IMG/VR virus record: IMGVR_UViG_3300023180_000270
Coordinates: 1 to 30,360 of that record
DNA length: 30,360 bases
Source of the DNA: a virus
Strand: one strand, 5' to 3'
This document shows, piece by piece, positions 24,615 to 30,360 of the stretch. The position numbers and the translations under genes were made by a program. Under the pieces are notes generated by a model. The model made no database searches, was not told where the DNA came from, and worked only from the letters and a program-made list of their open reading frames with translations. Each line of letters opens with the position of its first letter. Position 1 is the first letter of the stretch.

Positions 24615-25171
24615 TAAACAGTTCCAAATGCAGTCACATCACCAGTTACAGTTAAATTTCCTGAAGCATCTAGTTTCATTTTATTTGTACCACCTGTAGC
24701 AAAATATAGTACACCGCCTGATTCTGTAATTGTCCAATTATTTAATTTAACAGTTGATACTTGTAATGGTGCTGAACTATACGATGTATGCGTTGTATCA
24801 ATAAATGCAGATGCATCTGGTTCTGGAGTATAGCTATCATAAAATTTCCAATATCCATCACTGGCATCTCTAAATAAACCTGCATGTTGATATGTACCAT
24901 CATTATAATTACCAGCAATACCAAAATCTGGGTTTGCCACTGTTGATTCACTATTTAAATAAATCATATTATCTTCAACTGCTAAATCAGTTGTATTAAT
25001 AATATTTTGAGTTCCATTAACAGTTAAATCACCAGTAATAGTTAAATTTCCTGATAATGTTGCACTACCAGTTTTGTCTAGTTTATTTGTGTCTAAACTT
25101 GTAAAATTTTCATCTAAATCTGCAAGAGGTATTGAACCAGTTCTTGCAGCAAAAGTATTTGGTACACTCAT
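24614..25171 (-). CDS. Short fibre-like protein between gp5 and adhesin
   Basis: This is a 185-residue protein. I start it at ATG 25171, which overlaps the previous stop as ATGA and has GGTGGG 4 bases upstream; an in-frame GTG at 25180 is less likely. The N-terminus carries the DENF attachment motif (SIPLADLDENFTSLDTNKLD). Residues about 40-140 match a module common in marine phage fibres: LTVNGTQNIINTTDLAVEDN then MIYLNSES, and YQHAGLFRDASDGYWKFYDS, TPEPDASAFIDT. The end is another short shaft (KLDASGNLTVTGDVTAFGTV). It is a fibre element, but too short for a full fibre. It may form a side fibre with the glycine-rich protein encoded next, to which it is coupled by TAATG. Confidence 0.78.
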   Translation of the reverse strand: MSVPNTFAARTGSIPLADLDENFTSLDTNKLDKTGSATLSGNLTITGDLTVNGTQNIINTTDLAVEDNMIYLNSESTVANPDFGIAGNYNDGTYQHAGLFRDASDGYWKFYDSYTPEPDASAFIDTTHTSYSSAPLQVSTVKLNNWTITESGGVLYFATGGTNKMKLDASGNLTVTGDVTAFGTV

Positions 25172-25674
25172 GTTTCCCACCCTACAGTTTCATTATTGTC
25201 ATTATTCCATGGCAAAATAGTATTAGAATTATTTTTCCATGTTACTATTAATCCAGATGGATTAACGTATTGTAATAGTTTTAACTTATTATAATCCCAA
25301 TCATTTTCTACATCAATTGTATATGTTTGACTTGATGTAGTAGATGTTGCGGTGTATGTATATGTTCTAACTAATGTTGTATCAGCTCTAAAATAATATA
25401 CACCATATAATTCATTTCGGTTTATTTCTGCCCAATCATATACTTCTACAAAAGTATCTTGTTTTGTTCTGTATTGTATTAATTCATCAAATGCATCAAG
25501 AAATTGACCACTAATTGTATTGCTTGATACTGTAACACCGCTGTCTGGTGTTGAAGCAGTTATTGTAACTGGCTCAAATTCAGATGTTAATTCATTATAA
25601 TAAGTAATATTATAATTAAATAATTCTCTTTCATTAATGCTGCCTAATAATGAAGATAACGGTGACCAAGCCAT
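25168..25674 (-). CDS. Hypothetical virion protein downstream of gp5
   Basis: This 168-residue protein is from no family I recognise firmly. The ATG overlaps the gp5 stop as TAATG, so it is translated with the hub protein. The sequence is mainly beta: ELFNYNITYYNELTSEFEPV, GVTVSSNTISGQFLDAFDEL, NRNELYGVYYFRADTT, TYTYTATSTTSSQTYTIDVE. The repeated aromatic and Thr pattern suggests one or two immunoglobulin-like or similar sandwich domains. The C-terminus is Trp/Asn-rich (TWKNNSNTILPWNNDNNETV). A structural role next to the spike, or in attaching the fibre-like protein that follows, is inferred only from position. Confidence 0.7.
   Translation of the reverse strand: MAWSPLSSLLGSINERELFNYNITYYNELTSEFEPVTITASTPDSGVTVSSNTISGQFLDAFDELIQYRTKQDTFVEVYDWAEINRNELYGVYYFRADTTLVRTYTYTATSTTSSQTYTIDVENDWDYNKLKLLQYVNPSGLIVTWKNNSNTILPWNNDNNETVGWET
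25176..25181 (-). promoter_or_regulatory. Ribosome binding site deciding the start at 25171
   Basis: GGTGGG stands 4 bases before ATG 25171 and overlaps the alternative GTG at 25180, favouring the ATG. Confidence 0.55.
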
Positions 25675-27911
25675 TACGTAATTAATACAAACTGTCCATT
25701 ACTTGAAACGCGTTTGTGATCCCTCATTGTAAATGCATTAAATCGATTTGCTGTATATTTAAATGATACATGAATCCATACAGTATTTTTACCAGAATAT
25801 TCTAAAAGTATTTGGTCATACGGTACCATTTTAGCTAATTGACATGCTGCTTCATAGTGTTGTTCTCTACTAAATCCTGGTATGACGATATCTGCAGCTT
25901 GACCTAGATAATGTTGTGATGTAGCACTTGATCCTCTTACATCGCCCGGTCTTCTAAAGCCAGATGTAATGACCATATTAGGATATAATTCAGCAAGTGG
26001 TTCTAATACGTTTTCACATAAGCCTTTTAGATTACATACGATTTCATTTTCTGTTAAACCTTGTTGAGGTTTAGGCATACGTGAACCATTCTTTGTTAAT
26101 GCACTTAATGTAAAGTGCTTAGTTAAATATAAATCTGGTGTAAACTTTTCAAGGCCATTAATAATGGCACATGATTGAGGCAGTGCTGTAACACTATTTC
26201 TTGTAACTGCACATGTTTTTTGTGTAGTACCATAATTTTGTTGTTCTGGATCTAATGTACCTTCATTAATACGTTTAGCAATGTATGCAGTAGGATCACC
26301 TTCTTCTGGTGTTTCATAGTGAGCAGCAGCTTCTACACCTCGAGTAATCACTTGTAATTCTTTAAATGATGGCATAACTGGATCATATGCTAATGGTGTT
26401 GTTAATCCTGAAGATACCGCAACTCCACTGTTAAAGTCAATACGTGTTGCATCACCTGCAATATTACCTGACGCTGTCATATCAACGTTACCGCCATGTG
26501 CTTCTAAATTAATACTTGCGGCTTTAACTTTATATGAACCAAGTACTGATGTTTCCATGCTACCATGAACATGCGTTTTAGCATTACCCATAACTTCAAT
26601 ATTTGTATCATTATTAACTTTAACATTCCAATTACCATCGATAGTAATATTACCTGAACCTTTAACATAAACATAATCGTTACGTTCTAGTATTTCATAG
26701 TTATCACCAACAATCTTTTCTACTTTAGTGCCATTTGAATCTATCTCAAAGAATGTACCTTTTGTATGATAGAGATGAATACGTTCTGAATGTTTTGTAT
26801 CATCAAATTCGAATACATGACCAGATTCTGATTGATAAACATGGTTATATGGGTATGTTGCATTGTATGGTATAGGTGATTGATCCCATGTTACATTAAA
26901 TGCAGTTACTACGCCTTTTGTTCTTGTTAATTCTTTCTTACGAACAATTGTTTTCTTTATATCTTCATGTCTTGCAAGTTTATTTGTATCTGGTTCAAAT
27001 TTATAAAGAGGATATTTGCCATTAGGATCTCTAAACCCAAATACCATTTTAAGGCCATTATCTAATTGACCTGACGCAGTTGTACTAGAATCGACTGTAG
27101 GTATAGCTGCTTTAACTGGAACAAGATCACCTGTGGGCCCTGGAATGCCCTCAGCAATAAACTTATCTTTCTCTGCTAGGCGTTTTCTTAATTCACCTTG
27201 ATCAATTTCACCATTAACTTTTGCTTCTTCAGCAAATCCAGTTGCTGCAGCAAGATAATCATTATTATTAAGATCTGATACAATCGATGAACTATCTAAT
27301 GCTCCTGCTTTATTATATTCTAATGAAACAAGAGAATCAAACATTGATTGCGTTATGTCAGATTTAACTTGGCTTTTTACTTTTGCTTCTGCAGCTGCAA
27401 GTTTAACGTCTTGATAAGAAACTGAGCCTGTTAATTCATTTGCAGTTTGTGAAGAAGTAGTAAATGAGGATGCTGCTGCTAAACCAGTTGATTCTTCTGC
27501 TAGTGGACCTGATGTATTTTTAAAAAGATCACCCTTTTTTGTTGACAGAGTTTGTTCATCTGTTCCTGGAAGATAACCATCTTCCTTAAGAATCATTTCA
27601 GTATCATCATCATCTATTGCACCATCTTCTTGAGGTATACCGCCAATTGTACCAACAATAATAGGTTGTTGTTCATATTGATCTCTGAACATAACAATAA
27701 CCCAAGATCCTTCAACTGGACCTAATGGAGAATGTCCTATTCCAGAAATTCCTGCTGATGTAACTGGTTGTAAAGGATATGCCCAAGGCAAATCTTCTGT
27801 TTTAATGTAAGTTTTATCATGTGTATGTAAACCAACAACACGTACTTGACACCGTCCTAGTTTAAAAGGATCTTGTCTATTTTCAACAACGCCTGTATAT
27901 AATTTCATCAT
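25674..27911 (-). CDS. 5: Baseplate hub/spike protein gp5-like with lysozyme remnant and M15-type peptidase domain
   Basis: This is a 745-residue protein. Residues 1-95 are the OB-fold of gp5 (TGVVENRQDPFKLGRCQVRV, GSWVIVMFRDQYEQQPIIVG). Residues about 165-255 resemble only the C-terminal lobe of GH24 phage lysozymes (DITQSMFDSLVSLEYNKAGA, LNNNDYLAAATGF, ELRKRLAEKDKFIAEG). The catalytic Glu/Asp/Thr segment is absent. Residues about 340-500 are the VgrG-like neck and triple beta-helix (ERIHLYHTKGTFFEID, then short repeats such as GSGNITIDGNWNVKV). Residues about 590-735 resemble M15 peptidases: VLEPLAELYPNMVITSGFRR, SQHYLGQAAD (H667, D674) and ILLEYSGKNTVWIHVS (E704, H714), a complete zinc set. 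It forms the piercing spike; peptide cross-links of the wall are the likely substrate, replacing the T4 muramidase. Second start ATG at 27908 is possible. Confidence 0.9.
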   Translation of the reverse strand: MMKLYTGVVENRQDPFKLGRCQVRVVGLHTHDKTYIKTEDLPWAYPLQPVTSAGISGIGHSPLGPVEGSWVIVMFRDQYEQQPIIVGTIGGIPQEDGAIDDDDTEMILKEDGYLPGTDEQTLSTKKGDLFKNTSGPLAEESTGLAAASSFTTSSQTANELTGSVSYQDVKLAAAEAKVKSQVKSDITQSMFDSLVSLEYNKAGALDSSSIVSDLNNNDYLAAATGFAEEAKVNGEIDQGELRKRLAEKDKFIAEGIPGPTGDLVPVKAAIPTVDSSTTASGQLDNGLKMVFGFRDPNGKYPLYKFEPDTNKLARHEDIKKTIVRKKELTRTKGVVTAFNVTWDQSPIPYNATYPYNHVYQSESGHVFEFDDTKHSERIHLYHTKGTFFEIDSNGTKVEKIVGDNYEILERNDYVYVKGSGNITIDGNWNVKVNNDTNIEVMGNAKTHVHGSMETSVLGSYKVKAASINLEAHGGNVDMTASGNIAGDATRIDFNSGVAVSSGLTTPLAYDPVMPSFKELQVITRGVEAAAHYETPEEGDPTAYIAKRINEGTLDPEQQNYGTTQKTCAVTRNSVTALPQSCAIINGLEKFTPDLYLTKHFTLSALTKNGSRMPKPQQGLTENEIVCNLKGLCENVLEPLAELYPNMVITSGFRRPGDVRGSSATSQHYLGQAADIVIPGFSREQHYEAACQLAKMVPYDQILLEYSGKNTVWIHVSFKYTANRFNAFTMRDHKRVSSNGQFVLIT

Positions 27912-27913
27912 AA

Positions 27914-29200
27914 TTATTCTTTATCCAAATCTAACAAATAGGAATCTTTAATAAGTTCCATTACACATTCATGATTTTCTCTTGTAATAAAATGATTTAA
28001 TGAGCTTATAATATAATTTCCAGATAAAATCTTATCTATAGTTTCATCTTCATCATCTTTCATTTTTATAGGAGCATTTTTTGTTAATTCTAAATATACT
28101 TTATCTCCAACAGTATAGTCTGTTCTTCCTGGTACAGTGATCTGAACTTTATTTAGTTGTGCTAAATTAATTTGTGATATTCTTTGTTGTATACTTCTAC
28201 TAGCAGTTACATCTTTATAACCATTAAATGTTCCGTAATGTGATTTTGAATTAAATAATTTTTGTACAGATCTTCTTATACTGTTTGATGAAACCGGAGG
28301 AAAATTATTTAAATGAGGAAAATTATCATAATCATCTAACATATCAAAGTTTTTAACTGTGTACTTTTTAGTTACTAGATCATGTTTAATCTGTCTAGAT
28401 CCCATCATACCTGATTTTGCACGATCAATATAATCATACAATACTGGAACGTCTATACTAGTAATTCTTCTATATTCTTCAAACACGTCTCGAGTTGCAG
28501 AACCATCTTTATTGACTTTTCTGAAATATCCATCAGAAATAAAGTTTTGTTTAACGCTACCACCATATAATGTTGATATTGATAAAAAGTTAAAACCTCT
28601 TCTATTTTCAAAAAATAAATAATCTGATGCATCAATTGCATTTTTTGCAAGTTGAGAAAGATAATTTAGATTTGTTACTGGTGACCAATAGTTAGAAATA
28701 TACTTAGTTCCATTTGCTGATTCATCAAAATAAACATCTTTATTAGATTCTAAACCATGTAGTTTATCTTTAATAAAACTTTGAGCAAGATCTGTAATTT
28801 TTCCTTCAAAAGCTTTACTTACCTTTTTGTTTACATCAACTAATGCTTCTCTTGACATAAAATGGATTTCATATAATAAATTTCTTTCGCCAGCCTTTGT
28901 TCTATTTTTAACTTTAGTAATAACAAACTGCTCATCAATAATCATGCCTTTATCTTCAAATGAAGGAGTTCTAAGCGTAAAGGTAATATATTCCTCACCG
29001 ATAAGTGGGAAAAGGTTTGTGTAATCTAAGGTTTCTCGAATAACAGCAATTCCAGATATGAATGGAGCAAACATATCTTCATAAAATTCAATCGCCATTA
29101 CTTGGTTTTTGACATCTTGTGAAAAGCCTTTTGCGGTGATAATTTCAGCTTTGTCAATGTTAATATCGCCGGCAAAGCGTATTACTTCATCATTTTTCAT
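27914..29200 (-). CDS. Baseplate hub protein gp27-like
   Basis: This 428-residue protein is of similar size to T4 gp27 (391). The N-terminus has hub-type patterns: QVMAIEFYEDMFAPFISGIA then VIRETLDYTNLFPLIGEEYI, where a short secondary-structure domain is followed by a G-E-E element. The middle segment YLFFENRRGFNFLSISTLYG is typical of hub proteins of the gp27/gp44/GpD group. The C-terminal VPGRTDYTVGDKVYLEL and SGNYIISSLNHFITRENHEC match their last barrel, which meets the tail tube. Its trimer would hold the gp5 spike encoded just downstream, 2 bases after its stop. In T4 gene 27 is elsewhere, so the placement between 53 and 5 is a marine-type arrangement. Family assignment is by pattern recognition. 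Confidence 0.8.
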   Translation of the reverse strand: MKNDEVIRFAGDINIDKAEIITAKGFSQDVKNQVMAIEFYEDMFAPFISGIAVIRETLDYTNLFPLIGEEYITFTLRTPSFEDKGMIIDEQFVITKVKNRTKAGERNLLYEIHFMSREALVDVNKKVSKAFEGKITDLAQSFIKDKLHGLESNKDVYFDESANGTKYISNYWSPVTNLNYLSQLAKNAIDASDYLFFENRRGFNFLSISTLYGGSVKQNFISDGYFRKVNKDGSATRDVFEEYRRITSIDVPVLYDYIDRAKSGMMGSRQIKHDLVTKKYTVKNFDMLDDYDNFPHLNNFPPVSSNSIRRSVQKLFNSKSHYGTFNGYKDVTASRSIQQRISQINLAQLNKVQITVPGRTDYTVGDKVYLELTKNAPIKMKDDEDETIDKILSGNYIISSLNHFITRENHECVMELIKDSYLLDLDKE

Positions 29201-29694
29201 TATATACTATCTTTAAAATTCTTTAGAATTGTTTGTAATAATTCTGGAGCAATTAATTTAATTCTTCTTTTCTTTTCATTTTCTGAAGTTTCATAATCAT
29301 AGTTAGAAACAGAAGTTGCTTCAGCATTTGAAGAATCTACTATGTTTCCATTTGAATCAATATAATGGTGAATATTATATTCATTTCCTGCTCCATATTT
29401 TTCAGTAATATGTTGCTCTAAGTTATATGATGATAAAGGAAAGTCATTAATATAATCGTAACGTTGATTACATAACATTATAACCCAATGATATGTTGCT
29501 GAACCATAAACTTTTTCTGCTATAATTTCTGGTGTTTCACCATCTCTAATATCATATTCATCATATAACGTAATATTTTCAAGTATTTCTTTTCTTACAC
29601 GTACATTCTGTGTAATATCTTTTACTAAAAAATATTTATCCTCACCATTTATTTTAAAATCATATAAAAATTTTGGAAACTTTTTAAAATACAT
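29200..29694 (-). CDS. 53: Baseplate wedge subunit gp53
   Basis: This 164-residue protein is slightly shorter than T4 gp53 (196). The N-terminus (YFKKFPKFLYDF, FLVKDITQNVRVRKEILENI) and residues 47-80 (YDIRDGETPEIIAEKVYGSA then TYHWVIMLCNQRYD) match the family, whose core is a LysM-like fold. The segment INDFPLSSYNLEQHITEKYG is also typical. gp53 clamps neighbouring wedges during baseplate assembly. TAATG overlaps link it to the gp48-like gene upstream and the hub gene downstream. The order 53-hub-5 supports the call. Confidence 0.92.
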   Translation of the reverse strand: MYFKKFPKFLYDFKINGEDKYFLVKDITQNVRVRKEILENITLYDEYDIRDGETPEIIAEKVYGSATYHWVIMLCNQRYDYINDFPLSSYNLEQHITEKYGAGNEYNIHHYIDSNGNIVDSSNAEATSVSNYDYETSENEKKRRIKLIAPELLQTILKNFKDSI

Positions 29695-30360
29695 TATAAG
29701 CCACCTTTAATTGTTTCTTTTGTAAGTGGTAGAAGTTCTCTAAATGTCATAACAACATTAACTTGAGTCGGTGCACCGCCAGGGAATGAATTAAATCTTC
29801 CTTGAGGTGTGTAATTAACATTCAGTTCTGTTAATACACAAGACGTATGTTTATGAATATTAGGATTTTCTTGATTACCATGATAATAAACAACATCAAA
29901 TTCAGAAGGATAAACATACAAAAACGCATTTGCATCTTTATATTCTGGGTGCATATGAAATTTTAATTGATATATAATATTTTGGACATTCTTCATTTCT
30001 GTAGGTGAACGTGGAAAAAATTGATAATCAATTTGAAATGTTCTAACATCTACACTTTTAAATAATTGTTCTTTACGAGGGTTAGGTGCAATTCTTCCTA
30101 ATCGTTGTAGCATTTTACCACCGGGCATATCTTTTTGCAATGCAAATGCAGCAATACCTGATGCAAATTTATTTGTTAGTTCCTTGTCTTGCGTATCTTT
30201 AGCTTCATTTTCAGCACCAAATAACATTCCAGCTCCAGCTTGGCCTAATGTGCCTATTAATGCATCATCTAAAACTTCTTCTTCTTGATAGTTTGCGCTA
30301 TATCTAATATTTAATTGATTAGGCATATGCAATTTAATTGCTGTTTTTAATCTGCGTGTT
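29694..30360 (-). CDS. 48: Partial baseplate tail tube cap protein gp48-like
   Basis: The frame is open through the right window edge: codons upstream of the first candidate start (TTG at 30332) have no stop and read ...LKTAIKLHMPNQLNI. The true start is therefore probably outside, and this is a C-terminal fragment of at least 222 codons. The segment RIAPNPRKEQLFKSVDVRTF then QIDYQFFPRSPTEMKNVQNI and LKFHMHPE matches T4 gp48 homologues. gp48 sits on the hub and starts tail tube polymerisation with gp54. T4 gp54 ends quite differently, so gp48 is preferred. The stop overlaps the gp53 start as TAATG. Confidence 0.8.
   Translation of the reverse strand, partial: TRRLKTAIKLHMPNQLNIRYSANYQEEEVLDDALIGTLGQAGAGMLFGAENEAKDTQDKELTNKFASGIAAFALQKDMPGGKMLQRLGRIAPNPRKEQLFKSVDVRTFQIDYQFFPRSPTEMKNVQNIIYQLKFHMHPEYKDANAFLYVYPSEFDVVYYHGNQENPNIHKHTSCVLTELNVNYTPQGRFNSFPGGAPTQVNVVMTFRELLPLTKETIKGGL

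Noticed and set aside
27100-27480. Active GH24 muramidase in the spike protein
   Set aside because: Only the C-terminal lobe pattern is visible; I could not find the catalytic Glu region with its following Asp and Thr.
30330-30332. TTG at 30332 as the true start of the gp48-like gene
   Set aside because: The frame stays open to the edge and continues with family-like residues, so the start is probably outside the window.
1-30360. tRNA genes, CRISPR array, integrase or insertion sequence
   Set aside because: No cloverleaf-like sequence, spaced repeats or transposase motifs were seen; gaps between genes are only tens of bases.

Overview
The window is a continuous block of virion structural genes from a tailed, contractile (T4-like) bacteriophage. 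Every supported gene lies on the minus strand, so the transcriptional order runs from the right end of the window to the left. The DNA is clearly AT-rich. Gene families and order match the baseplate and tail-fibre region of marine T4-like myoviruses, such as those of SAR11-type bacteria and marine cyanobacteria. The host cannot be fixed from this window. I see no tRNA, integrase, CRISPR array or insertion sequence. There is no gene-free stretch over 300 bases.

Right third (about 30360 to 16111): baseplate core. In transcription order it encodes a gp48-like tail tube cap (cut by the window edge), gp53 wedge protein, a gp27-like hub, a gp5-like hub/spike with an M15-type peptidase domain, and an unknown 168-residue protein. 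Next come a short fibre-like protein, a glycine-rich adhesin-like protein, a PAAR spike tip, gp25, gp6, a 511-residue protein in the T4 gp7 position, a 235-residue virion protein and a much enlarged gp8. The order 53, 5, PAAR, 6, (7), 8 parallels T4 53-5-5.4-6-7-8.

Middle (16075 to 6870): a 1703-residue DUF4815-type protein in the T4 gp9/gp10 position, then a small coiled-coil protein, a fibre protein, a 191-residue unknown, a 2OG-Fe(II) oxygenase, a 162-residue unknown with a cupin-like tail and a fibre with a tail-collar domain.

Left part (6827 to 1): small adaptor-like proteins and four fibre proteins. One ends in an S74 self-cleaving chaperone. The last runs off the left edge and carries a cupredoxin-like domain with all four type 1 copper ligand residues.

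Regulation: four exact copies of the T4-type late promoter core TATAAATA occur on the coding strand, each just upstream of a start codon (2727, 6827, 16075, 23378). Seven gene junctions are TAATG stop-start overlaps, suggesting translational coupling. Functionally, the right-hand genes build the hub, wedge and piercing spike, and the left-hand genes build the receptor-binding apparatus. The most notable points are the cupredoxin domain, the hub protein with a lysozyme remnant plus a peptidase, the large insertion in gp8, and a module shared by two neighbouring virion genes.
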